DNA of 64,000 nt from GCA-016699145 sp964516995 (lineage in GTDB: Bacteria; Patescibacteriota; Gracilibacteria; UBA1369; 2-02-FULL-48-14): positions 1-64,000 of the forward strand of contig CAZFAV010000003.1 of the NCBI GenBank assembly GCA_964516995.1, in the 5' to 3' direction. The translations under genes and the position numbers were made by a program. The notes under the pieces were generated by a model. It saw only the letters and a list, made by a program, of their open reading frames with translations, did no database searches and had not been told where the DNA came from. Below, one piece after another: positions 51,260 through 59,211 of the stretch. How positions within the stretch are numbered: the first letter of the stretch is position 1; every line of letters starts with the position of its first letter.

Positions 51260-51288
51260 ACTTTAAGGGCTATTTGTTCTTTAGGCAA
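51260..51288 (-). promoter_or_regulatory. Promoter of rplU
   Basis: Minus strand TTGCCT (51288-51283, inside the pth 3' end), a 17-base spacer and TAAAGT (51265-51260); the leader would be about 20 nt. Confidence 0.5.
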
Positions 51289-51817
51289 GAGATTTTTCAA
51301 GCTGCTCGACTGCTTCTTCTAGAACTGGCTTTAAAAGCTGCTCTTCTTCAGGGAGAAAAGGGGCCAATACAAAGACATCCAACGCCATTTGCTCAGGAGC
51401 AGTAGTGCCTCGAGATTCAATGCCTATTCTGAGTCGAGGGAAATCTAAAGTTGCTAAATGTTCAATGATAGACTTCATCCCATTGTGAGTTCCCGCAGAG
51501 CCACTTTCTCTATAGCGAAGCTTGCCCAAAGGAAGATCAACATCATCATAAACCACCGTAAGCTCGGACGAACTCATCTTATAAAAGTTCAAAAATTCAC
51601 TCACAGCCTCTCCTGACAAGTTCATAAAAGTCAGCGGTTTCATGAGGAAAATCCTATTCTTTCCTTGCCCTTTTTCACTTAAAAGATACTTTCCCCTTTC
51701 CTCAAAGGGGGGGAAATTCATTTTTTCTGCCAATAGGTCTAGAGCCCTAAACCCCACATTGTGTCGAGTTCGAGCGTATTTTTCTCCAGGATTACCGAGT
51801 CCACAAATCAGTTTCAT
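51281..51817 (-). CDS. pth: Peptidyl-tRNA hydrolase
   Basis: Pth, 178 residues, releases tRNA from peptidyl-tRNA that drops off the ribosome. Catalytic His19 lies in ARTRHNVGF, with Asn9 in GLGNPGEKY and the Asp of VVYDDVDLP; MKPLTFMNLSG and HNGMKSI complete the active-site signature. Length is close to the family's 190. Its ATG overlaps the obg stop as ATGA, so it is coupled to obg. Downstream on the same strand comes rplU. Confidence 0.96.
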   Translation of the reverse strand: MKLICGLGNPGEKYARTRHNVGFRALDLLAEKMNFPPFEERGKYLLSEKGQGKNRIFLMKPLTFMNLSGEAVSEFLNFYKMSSSELTVVYDDVDLPLGKLRYRESGSAGTHNGMKSIIEHLATLDFPRLRIGIESRGTTAPEQMALDVFVLAPFLPEEEQLLKPVLEEAVEQLEKSLA

Positions 51818-53199
51818 AAAGCGTGAAATTCATAAAACCGTGGTCCTATTTTAACCAAATCACCATTCACCGCACCAGCTCTCACCAAAGCCCTTTGTAT
51901 CCCCATCTTTACCAAAACATCGTAAACACGAACAATGGCATCGGGGTAAAGCGGGTTGGTCATGCGGGAGATTTGCTCAATTCGTTTGCCTGAAACCTTA
52001 TAAAGTTCACGCCAAGGCATAGTTTCTGGACTGATCACATTGCCACAAACAGGTTCTTGGAATTCACGCGCGCTCACTTTGTACATGTGCTCCACCTGGA
52101 AAGAACTTTCGTCCAAAAAGCGAGTGGGCACGTAATCGATCACAGCGCTTTCTTCGGTAGGTCGAGGTAAAGCTTCCTTGTTTTTACGCACAGTCTGTAA
52201 GAGCTCAAACATAAAGTCATGCAGATTTTCTCCACTCACACCAGATACCATTCGGAAAACTTTTTTAACTTTAGGGAAGGCTTTTAAAAATTCAGCACTG
52301 AGTTTTTTTCGATCTTCTTCCGGAATAGAATCGATCTTATTCATCACCACGAAGAAATCTTTTTTGAGAAGTTCAGCATTATAAGCCTTGAGTTCTTTTT
52401 GTAAGACTTTGAATTGATCCTCCATAGACAAACCTTCGTAAGAAAAAGGATCCAAAACATAAACCAGAGTAGCAGTGCGAGAGATATGCTTTAAAAACTG
52501 ATCTCCCAGCCCCTTCCCTTCGCTCGCTCCTTCAATAATCCCAGGCATATCTGCAATAACAAAATTTTCCGTAGCTTCACCTCCAAATTCACTCATAGAA
52601 ACCACACCTAAATTGGGGACCAACGTGGTGAAAGGATAAGCCGCCACTTTAGGACGAGCTCCAGACACATGAGAGATAAAAGTAGACTTCCCCGCAGACG
52701 GATACCCCACTAGTCCTACATCTGCCACTAAACGAAGTTCCAAACGTACTGTTCTAAATTCACCCACATCTCCAAGTTCAGCGAACTGAGGAGCTTGGCG
52801 TGTACTAGCCATGAAATGGCCATTCCCATAGCCTCCACGCCCTCCATGTGCAATCAAAAGTCGTTGGCCATGCATAGCCAGATCTGCCACTAGTTCCTGA
52901 GTCTCCAAATCATGCACCAAGGTGCCCACAGGCACTTTGAGAATTAAATCTTCCGCTCCTCGACCAGCCATATCGTTTTTAGCACCATTTTCCCCCGCAT
53001 TCGCTTGGTAATGCTTTTTCCCCATAAAGTGTTGAAGCGTGTTGTAATTATCATCCGCTTCTAAAAACACGTTTCCACCGTTTCCACCGTCTCCTCCATC
53101 GGGAGGCCCCTCGGCTACAAACTTTTCTCGATGAAAGCACATCGCACCGTTACCGCCTCGACCTCCTTCGAGTTCAAGGGTGACCTCATCGAAAAACAT
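51814..53199 (-). CDS. obg: GTPase Obg (CgtA)
   Basis: Obg GTPase, 461 residues, a ribosome-assembly and stress GTPase. The glycine-rich OBG fold (about 1-158) has GGRGGNGAMCFHREKF, GPDGGDGGNGG and the usual GRGGYGNGHF. The G domain has GYPSAGKST (G1), DMPGIIEGASEGKGLG (G3 and switch) and NKID (G4). A C-terminal OCT-like domain (about 385-461) ends the protein. ATG at 53199, with the ATGA overlap to pth downstream. The upstream gene is the DsbA-like protein. Confidence 0.96.
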   Translation of the reverse strand: MFFDEVTLELEGGRGGNGAMCFHREKFVAEGPPDGGDGGNGGNVFLEADDNYNTLQHFMGKKHYQANAGENGAKNDMAGRGAEDLILKVPVGTLVHDLETQELVADLAMHGQRLLIAHGGRGGYGNGHFMASTRQAPQFAELGDVGEFRTVRLELRLVADVGLVGYPSAGKSTFISHVSGARPKVAAYPFTTLVPNLGVVSMSEFGGEATENFVIADMPGIIEGASEGKGLGDQFLKHISRTATLVYVLDPFSYEGLSMEDQFKVLQKELKAYNAELLKKDFFVVMNKIDSIPEEDRKKLSAEFLKAFPKVKKVFRMVSGVSGENLHDFMFELLQTVRKNKEALPRPTEESAVIDYVPTRFLDESSFQVEHMYKVSAREFQEPVCGNVISPETMPWRELYKVSGKRIEQISRMTNPLYPDAIVRVYDVLVKMGIQRALVRAGAVNGDLVKIGPRFYEFHAL

Positions 53200-53205
53200 A
53201 AAGAT

Positions 53206-53952
53206 TTAGGGTTGAACGAAGTTGATGATCTTTTGGAAAACCAAGTAAGGGTAAGCCCCTACGATTTTTTTACCATCAATAAAGAAGGTAGGTGTTCCAG
53301 AAATTCCGTAACCACGACCTGCAGTGTAATCGGCCTCTACTTCAGACTTCATCACTTCAAGGGATAAACAAGCGGAAATATCTACCCCCAAATTGTCTTT
53401 AGCTAAAGCCGCTACGATCGCCTGAGCATCGGCATTGTTAGACCAAGCACTTTGATTTTCAAACAAAATATCGTGCATCTCAAAGTAGGCCGCATCATCC
53501 ATCTTTCCATCCGCACGTCGCACACATTCTGCGGCTTGAGCCGCCATGCTGGCATTCTGGTGCGAAGGGAGTGGGAAATCTCGATAAACCAATTTTACAA
53601 TCCCAGTGTCGATGTATTCCTCCTTAAGTTGAGAGAAACTGTCCGTGTAAAAATGCTCACAGTAAGGGCATTGGAAATCGCTAAATTCCACAATCGTCAC
53701 AGGTGCATTCGCATCACCCAACACAGCATCATCATCTACACTTACAGCAACCGACTCCAACCGAGAAGGGTCCACAGTATCTGCCACTTGAGCATCGGTT
53801 TGAGCTTGAGTAGTAGTCTTAGTATCCGTTTCTTTCCCAGTCAATTGGGTCAACAAAGTTGCTCCATTGGTATTAATAACCATTCCTAGGGCCAATCCCA
53901 CTACCAGAAAACTAATGCCCATCCAAAGCGATTGGTTGCTATTCTTTGCCAT
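53206..53952 (-). CDS. Membrane-anchored DsbA-like thiol oxidoreductase
   Basis: A 248-residue protein with one N-terminal membrane helix (about 9-30), a Thr/Gln/Asp-rich spacer, and a DsbA-type thioredoxin fold (about 75-248). The active site is FQCPYCEHFY with a CPYC motif; the cis-Pro loop is GTPTFFIDG. It likely makes or exchanges disulfides in envelope proteins such as the CARDB protein. ATG at 53952, no ribosome-binding site. The start of obg is seven bases from its stop, so they may be cotranscribed. Confidence 0.92.
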   Translation of the reverse strand: MAKNSNQSLWMGISFLVVGLALGMVINTNGATLLTQLTGKETDTKTTTQAQTDAQVADTVDPSRLESVAVSVDDDAVLGDANAPVTIVEFSDFQCPYCEHFYTDSFSQLKEEYIDTGIVKLVYRDFPLPSHQNASMAAQAAECVRRADGKMDDAAYFEMHDILFENQSAWSNNADAQAIVAALAKDNLGVDISACLSLEVMKSEVEADYTAGRGYGISGTPTFFIDGKKIVGAYPYLVFQKIINFVQP

Positions 53953-53986
53953 AAGGTTAATTTAAAGTGGTACCAAGATACACCTA

Positions 53987-54015
53987 TTGTATCGATTTTC
54001 CAAATAGTGTAATTT
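53987..54015 (+). promoter_or_regulatory. Promoter of tRNA-Leu(CAA)
   Basis: TTGTAT at 53987-53992, a 17-base spacer and TAATTT at 54010-54015. Confidence 0.4.
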
Positions 54016-54053
54016 TCGCCCGCACTCGCAGGCAAAACCAAGCGAGCGCACGT

Positions 54054-54142
54054 GCCGAAATGGCGGAACTGGCAGACGCGCGGGACTCAAAATCCCGTTC
54101 CCTTCATCGGGAGTGTGGGTTCGACCCCCACTTTCGGCACCA
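54054..54142 (+). tRNA. tRNA-Leu (CAA)
   Basis: An 89-nt leucine tRNA. Acceptor GCCGAAA pairs with TTTCGGC, anticodon stem CGGGA/TCCCG encloses CTCAAAA with anticodon CAA, a long variable arm is present and CCA is encoded. Confidence 0.95.
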
Positions 54143-54160
54143 TCATTAAGATCATCGGTG

Positions 54161-54424
54161 ATGACTTCTCTTGAAGAACTTCAATCCGAAATCAATCAAC
54201 TCAAAGCTCGCAATAAAAAAGTAGAGGCCGATAAGGCATGGGAAACCAGTTGGACTAGGAAGCTACTGGTCCTGGCTTTAACTTACTTAGTAATGATCCT
54301 CGTATTTTGGAGCACAGGGATTGGAAACATGTTCGTGAATGCTATAGTACCGAGTGTGGGCTTCTTTTTGTCGACACTCACTATTCCGGCAGTTAAAAGG
54401 ATTTGGATAAAAAAACGTCAATGA
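54161..54424 (+). CDS. Small coiled-coil plus two-helix membrane protein
   Basis: An 87-residue protein from ATG 54161: a helical N-terminus (SLEELQSEINQLKARNKKVEADKAWETSWTRK is predicted coiled coil; here only about residues 3-33), two membrane helices (about 34-53 and 58-77) and a basic end (RIWIKKRQ). The segment around DKAWETSWTRK occurs in a widespread family of small bacterial membrane proteins of unknown function. It overlaps the next gene as ATGA and begins 18 bases after the tRNA-Leu gene, so it may share its transcript. Confidence 0.7.
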   Translation: MTSLEELQSEINQLKARNKKVEADKAWETSWTRKLLVLALTYLVMILVFWSTGIGNMFVNAIVPSVGFFLSTLTIPAVKRIWIKKRQ

Positions 54425-54624
54425 TAGAAATTCCTATACATTTTCAGGGTAGTCTCAGCGAACTACTATCAGAGATACAAAGCAAATTTCCCTCCATCAA
54501 CTGGTCCATTCATGAAAGCGAAGCCTACTTTACCGGCCGCTATATTTTAGGAAAACTCGGAACTACAAAAATCACTATTGAAGCAGTAGAAGAAAACAGA
54601 AAATACGAGTTGAGTCTCAGCTGA
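54421..54624 (+). CDS. Small hypothetical protein
   Basis: A 67-residue protein starting at ATG 54421, coupled to the previous gene through an ATGA overlap. It looks like a compact alpha/beta domain (IEIPIHFQGSLSELLSEI, then a strand pair ending TTKITIEAVEE). No membrane helix and no recognised family. Its end overlaps the convergent YqeY gene by eight bases. Cotranscription with the two-helix protein suggests a joint function that is not known. Confidence 0.55.
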   Translation: MIEIPIHFQGSLSELLSEIQSKFPSINWSIHESEAYFTGRYILGKLGTTKITIEAVEENRKYELSLS

Positions 54625-55060
54625 GCTCTTCCTCTACAATCTTTTTTATCAGCGCCCCATCAGCCTTTCCTTTAAGCTTGCCCATCAGAGACCCCATGAG
54701 TTTACCCACTCCACTTTTGTCGGAAACACCGAGCTGCTCTTTAGCTGCTTTCACTTCAGTACGAATCTCCTCTTCGCTCATTTGTTCAGGCAAATAAGTC
54801 ATGAGCAAGGCAATTTCGTCTTCTTCTTTTTGAGCCAATTCCATCCGGTCACCTGCCTTATATTGCTCAGCCGCATCTTTACGCTGCTTGATCATTTTTT
54901 GAATAAGACTTTGAAGAACTTCTGGAGTAATTTCAGTTCCAGTTCCATCGGTTTGGATCTTCATGACTTCTGCCTTGAGCATACGAAGCACAGAAGTCTT
55001 TAGCTCTTGCTTCGCCAGCATCGCTTGTTTGAGTTGATCTTGGAGTTCAGAAAGGTTCAT
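54617..55060 (-). CDS. GatB/YqeY domain protein
   Basis: A 147-residue YqeY-type protein, homologous to the tRNA-binding tail of GatB. Start at ATG 55060 (MNLSELQDQLKQAMLAKQ). Family marks are LKTSVLRMLKAEV, KQRKDAAEQYKAGDR, ELAQKEEDEIALLMTYLPEQM and the C-terminal GKADGALIKKIVEEEL. It may aid amidotransferase-dependent tRNA charging, but its role is not established; gatB itself is at 11595. Short and soluble. Confidence 0.92.
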   Translation of the reverse strand: MNLSELQDQLKQAMLAKQELKTSVLRMLKAEVMKIQTDGTGTEITPEVLQSLIQKMIKQRKDAAEQYKAGDRMELAQKEEDEIALLMTYLPEQMSEEEIRTEVKAAKEQLGVSDKSGVGKLMGSLMGKLKGKADGALIKKIVEEELS

Positions 55061-55097
55061 AAATAAAAGATAACACAAAAACTAAATCCAAGGGAAA

Positions 55098-55949
55098 TCA
55101 ACTATCCTCAGTCCCCCGAAACCTAAGCGCGTTCAGAAGGGCACCCTGATAGGTTCCGCTCAAAAAGTTAAGCCGTGCCCTATGATCAGCTTGCCTGCCC
55201 ACCGGAGTATAATCCAAAGAAGCACTGATTCTTCTGATTTCTACCCGGTCTCGTAATTCGCGCATAGCTGAGCTCCAATTTAAAGGGTCTTCTCTATCTG
55301 ATTTTCTTTGGCGATCCACAAGATGAGCGCCCATTTCTATAACACCCTCTCCCAATTGACGCTCCAGGTCTTCTGTTATCTCTGGTGATAAAAGACGTGC
55401 AGTTCGACTCATTACGATGGCTCCAGTACCTGGCTCTACCTTTTTCCCATATCGCCTTTCAAATGGCTCTAAATCCCTCTCGCCCAATCGATAATACTCA
55501 AACTGTCCATGTGCACCATGGATACTGACTCCCACCCCATTTCCATCCGTAGACCAAGCGGCCACCATTTCCGACGGAAACCCACCAGTCTCAAAAGTTA
55601 ATTCTCTTACTAATCTATTTGCTGGAGAAAGAAGCTCCAAGGGTACAGGAGGTAAAGGAAAACGTGCTCCAGTCCTTAAATCACCCCATTGAAACTGGTC
55701 CAAAGAGGATATCCACACGCCATTATCTAAGTCATCCCGTTCCACTCCGCGAAGCATAGCTGCCGGCAAGTCCCAACCCGTTCTCACCTCCACATGCGGA
55801 GTCCAAAAAAGTGGCCTTTGTGGGAAAAAACCACTATCAGGATTGGTGAGTGTATCCAACGTGGACGGGACCCTTCTTCCCATTTTTTGGATTACGCCAC
55901 GTAATTCTCCCAAAGTCTCAGGACGAAGATCTTCTGGTAGCTTTCTCAT
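55098..55949 (-). CDS. Hypothetical protein, 283 residues
   Basis: Not recognised. A soluble 283-residue protein from ATG 55949 (MRKLPEDLRPE); a longer frame reaches 56051 but would include its promoter and part of uvrC. The sequence is mixed alpha/beta with many Arg and Pro, without signal peptide, membrane helix or clear active-site motif. GVGVSIHGAHGQFEYYRLG looks like a strand pair in the middle; the C-terminus is Arg-rich. It has a TGCTATAAT promoter 28 bases upstream, the same element seen at other genes here. Confidence 0.6.
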   Translation of the reverse strand: MRKLPEDLRPETLGELRGVIQKMGRRVPSTLDTLTNPDSGFFPQRPLFWTPHVEVRTGWDLPAAMLRGVERDDLDNGVWISSLDQFQWGDLRTGARFPLPPVPLELLSPANRLVRELTFETGGFPSEMVAAWSTDGNGVGVSIHGAHGQFEYYRLGERDLEPFERRYGKKVEPGTGAIVMSRTARLLSPEITEDLERQLGEGVIEMGAHLVDRQRKSDREDPLNWSSAMRELRDRVEIRRISASLDYTPVGRQADHRARLNFLSGTYQGALLNALRFRGTEDS

Positions 55950-55976
55950 AAACTGACTCGCTTTAAAAAAGACGCA

Positions 55977-55985
55977 ATTATAGCA
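55977..55985 (-). promoter_or_regulatory. Extended -10 promoter (TGCTATAAT)
   Basis: Minus strand TGC (55985-55983) then TATAAT (55982-55977), 28 bases before the ATG at 55949. TAGACA lies 16 bases upstream as a weak -35. Confidence 0.55.
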
Positions 55986-56004
55986 TATAAAACGTATTTG
56001 TCTA

Positions 56005-58281
56005 TTATTTAAGCTGAGCCAAAAGGTTTTCAGCCACTTTTTGCCCAACAACAGTAGAGATCTCCTCCAATGAAGCTGCCTTTATGCGCTCCACAGAACC
56101 AAAATGTTTGAGCAGTTTCTGTTTGGTACCCTTCCCTACTCCTTTCACCTCGTCTAAAGCGGATGCAGTGAGATATTTTTTTCGGGAGTCCTTTTGAAAA
56201 GTAATAGCAAAGCGATGGGCTTCATCTCGAATGTGTCGGAGCATCAAGAGTGCCTTGGAATCCTTGGGAATAATAAGGGGTAGAGCTTTGCCCGGTACAA
56301 ACACATCTTCTTCTCGCTTGGCCAAGCCGATCATGGGGATATTGAGCCCAAGAGCATCGCGTGCCTTCACAGCCATACCCAGTTGACCTTTTCCTCCATC
56401 AATTACAATAAGATCTGGCTTGGATTCAAAAGAAGAATCGTGGTGTTTAGACGGGTCATATGCCATTAAAACTTCTTTGAGCTCGAGAGAGAACTCCTCG
56501 GGGAACTGCTTGACCTCATCAAAACCAAAACGGCTATAGAACTCCGCCATGTCCTGCTTACAAGTTAGATAAACACGTTTGGCTTTAAATCGATCGAAAG
56601 CGTAGCGCATAAGCCCCTTAGCGATGCCATTTTCACGAGCCTTTGGGGTAACGTATAAAGATTTCTGCAAGAAAGTTTTCTCTTTGCCGGCTTGTAGACG
56701 AAGCAGACCGATTACTCTTTTATTTTTGAGCGCTACAGTGTATTCGCCCAACTCACCTGTAAAAGTTTTGTCTCCACGCCACTCTTCCAAAAGTGCCTTA
56801 ATCCCCTCAACATGAATTTTAGCAGCCTTACGAAAATTCACTCCCTTGGGCGCTTTAGCTAAATAAAATAAACGTCGAGTGAGCACCTCGTTCATAGATT
56901 TAAAATCATCAATCTCACCCTCAGCGATAGTCTTGAGGCGGAATTTACGATAATCGGAATTTTTAGGTGTGCCATTTTCAAAAACCACCATGCTGGCTAC
57001 TGTATCCGTCCCACTCAAATGAGAGTTATCGTAACACTCCATGCGCTTGGGAGGTTTTGGCAAATCGAGTAATTTTGCCAGTTCCTCTAGGGCTTCTTCA
57101 TCACGTGGAGCAAATCCCTCCCATCGTGCCTTTTGTTGTTTTTGGAAACTGCGCGCATTTTTTTCACCCAATTCCAAAAGCTGGTGTTTGGTCCCACGTT
57201 GAGGCACTTTGAGCTCCACTCGATGGTTGGCTTGATTTCTCAGCCAATCCTCCAAAAATTCCGATTCTTCTAATTGCTGAGCAATTAAAATCGTATTCGG
57301 GAAATGAGTCGTTTTTTGATAGTACTGTGTGAGAAAAGCTTCCATCACATCAGTAGCTTGTTCTTCTTCGCCCGCTTCGTAGCCAAAAGCGTCTACAATA
57401 AAATTTTCTTGGTTCACCAATTTCCCATTTCTCAAAATAAAAAGATTGAAGTAAGCCTTCCCAGCTTCAAGCACAAAAGCGAAGACATCCATACTGTATT
57501 GGTCTGGAGAAGTGACGAGTTGGTCAGCAGACTCATTGAGGTTCTGGAGCGAGAGCAATTTATCACGCAGCTGAGCGGCTTTTTCAAATTTTTTTTCAGA
57601 TACTGCAATAGCCATTTGTTCTTTGAGCTCAGTTTCGATCTCTACCGTTTTTCCATCCAAAAAAAGTTCAATCTTACGAATGGATTGAGCATATTCCTCT
57701 GCTGAAATCTTGCTAATACAAGGCGCTGCGCAACGCTTAATATGGTAATCCAAACAAGGATAAGCGATGGTCTTTTTAGTGACGACTGTTTCTCCATTTT
57801 TCCACTCTAAGTCCAAGTCACAGCTGCGATACATAAAAAGCTTTTGGAGTAGGGTCAAAGTTTTTCGGACCGTATGTGCCGCCGTCTTTGGCCCAAAGTA
57901 ACGCGCTCCATCTTTATCCACTCTGCGTACCACTAGAATACGTGGAAAATCCTCTTTGGTGATTTTGATGTACACAAAGTTCTTATCGTCCTTCATTAGA
58001 ACATTGTATTTTGGACGGAATTCTTTAATGAGATTGGTTTCTAAGAACAGAGCTTCCAAGTCGCTGCTCACTTCAATCCATTCTAAATTTTCAATATTCT
58101 CCACCAATTTTTGCGTACGCATGGGGCGATTTTTCATCACCCTAAAATAAGAATGTACACGTTTAGAAAGATCCTTGGCCTTGCCCACGTACAAAATGCG
58201 CCCTTCTCCATCTTTCATTTTATAAACCCCCGGGCTGTGAGGCAATTTCTTGAGCAGAGCTTCGATGACGGGTTTAGCCAT
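56005..58281 (-). CDS. uvrC: UvrC excinuclease subunit with inserted GNAT acetyltransferase domain
   Basis: UvrC, 758 residues against a usual 600, makes the two incisions of nucleotide excision repair. The GIY-YIG nuclease (about 11-95, SPGVYKMKDGEGRILYVGKAK), the Cys cluster near 175-190, the UVR motif (about 225-250, KKFEKAAQLRDKLLSL), the RNase H-like second nuclease (from about 410: ECYDNSHLSGTDTVAS, Asp418) and the C-terminal HhH pair (VKGVGKGTKQKLLKHFGS) are all there. Inside the second nuclease, residues about 477-621 are a GNAT domain (TVALKNKRVIGLLRL, LYVTPKARENGIAKGLM, FYSRFGFDEV), placed before DLIVIDGGKGQLGMA. The frame is unbroken. Start at ATG 58281. Confidence 0.95.
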   Translation of the reverse strand: MAKPVIEALLKKLPHSPGVYKMKDGEGRILYVGKAKDLSKRVHSYFRVMKNRPMRTQKLVENIENLEWIEVSSDLEALFLETNLIKEFRPKYNVLMKDDKNFVYIKITKEDFPRILVVRRVDKDGARYFGPKTAAHTVRKTLTLLQKLFMYRSCDLDLEWKNGETVVTKKTIAYPCLDYHIKRCAAPCISKISAEEYAQSIRKIELFLDGKTVEIETELKEQMAIAVSEKKFEKAAQLRDKLLSLQNLNESADQLVTSPDQYSMDVFAFVLEAGKAYFNLFILRNGKLVNQENFIVDAFGYEAGEEEQATDVMEAFLTQYYQKTTHFPNTILIAQQLEESEFLEDWLRNQANHRVELKVPQRGTKHQLLELGEKNARSFQKQQKARWEGFAPRDEEALEELAKLLDLPKPPKRMECYDNSHLSGTDTVASMVVFENGTPKNSDYRKFRLKTIAEGEIDDFKSMNEVLTRRLFYLAKAPKGVNFRKAAKIHVEGIKALLEEWRGDKTFTGELGEYTVALKNKRVIGLLRLQAGKEKTFLQKSLYVTPKARENGIAKGLMRYAFDRFKAKRVYLTCKQDMAEFYSRFGFDEVKQFPEEFSLELKEVLMAYDPSKHHDSSFESKPDLIVIDGGKGQLGMAVKARDALGLNIPMIGLAKREEDVFVPGKALPLIIPKDSKALLMLRHIRDEAHRFAITFQKDSRKKYLTASALDEVKGVGKGTKQKLLKHFGSVERIKAASLEEISTVVGQKVAENLLAQLK

Positions 58282-58299
58282 ATCAAAAGCTATGGTAAG

Positions 58300-59211
58300 A
58301 TGAAAACTCGAACTATGCAAACCGTCAAACAAGCCGTCCTGGCTACTCTCTCCTACTTTGATCTCTTCGGGGTGCCTCTCACTCGAGGTGAACTCTCAGA
58401 TTACCTTTTAGAAGGGGGGATGGACGAAGCAAAGATAGATATCTATTTAAAAGAAAGTCCTCTCATTCATTTTCATGAGGGATATTTTAGTTTGAACGGA
58501 ACTCCCGAGTTTTGGGCAACTTGGAAGAAAAAACAGGACCTACAAAAAAATTATTTCAAAAAAGTAACTCGCTACCGCTGGTGGCTCAGTCACTCTCCCT
58601 TTATTGAGCTCATTGCGGTGTGCAATACCTTGCCCATAGGAGACGTGCATCCCGGCAGCGACATCGACCTTTTTGTAATCACTAAAAAGAATCGGCTTTT
58701 TCTAGCGCGTTGGTGGCTCACCGCCATTACCAGCCTTTTAGGAATTCGACGCCATGGGAAGAAAATCGCCAAAAGATTTTGCCTCAGCTTTTACGTGAGT
58801 GAAGAAAAGCTCGATTTGTCAGAAATTGCCCTGCCTATAGACCCATATCTTGCGTATTGGATCAAAACTTTAGAGCCTCTCACCGGTCACTATGCCACCT
58901 ATGAAAAATTTCTGAGAAGCAACGATTGGACTCAAAAATATTTTCCACATTTAAAACCTCGGCGGCGCTACTTTAGAGCTCAGAAAAGTTTCATTAAAAA
59001 AATCTTTGAATACTTTTTAGATAAAGAAAAATACGAGCTAGAAACACGAAACAAACAACTCAGCCGTATTCACCAAAAAGCTCGTTCCTTAGAAGATCGT
59101 AGTGGTACTATTGTTTCTGATACGATGCTAAAATTCCACGATCATGACGCACGAAAAGAGATAGAAAAAGCATGGCGGACTAAGGTCGCCTCATTTACAA
59201 TGGGAGTGTGA
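58300..59211 (+). CDS. Nucleotidyltransferase-fold protein with N-terminal winged helix
   Basis: A 303-residue protein from ATG 58300 (ATG 58315 also possible). The N-terminal 80 residues look like a winged helix (KQAVLATLSYFDLFGVPLTRGELSDYLL). The middle holds a nucleotidyltransferase motif GDVHPGSDIDLFVIT (about 108-122), with the G-S-D-x-D metal-binding signature. The rest is helical and basic. It may transfer a nucleotide or act as an antitoxin-type NTase, but the substrate is unknown. It overlaps the ABC exporter gene as GTGA, so the two are cotranscribed. It diverges from uvrC with 18 bases between the starts. Confidence 0.75.
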   Translation: MKTRTMQTVKQAVLATLSYFDLFGVPLTRGELSDYLLEGGMDEAKIDIYLKESPLIHFHEGYFSLNGTPEFWATWKKKQDLQKNYFKKVTRYRWWLSHSPFIELIAVCNTLPIGDVHPGSDIDLFVITKKNRLFLARWWLTAITSLLGIRRHGKKIAKRFCLSFYVSEEKLDLSEIALPIDPYLAYWIKTLEPLTGHYATYEKFLRSNDWTQKYFPHLKPRRRYFRAQKSFIKKIFEYFLDKEKYELETRNKQLSRIHQKARSLEDRSGTIVSDTMLKFHDHDARKEIEKAWRTKVASFTMGV

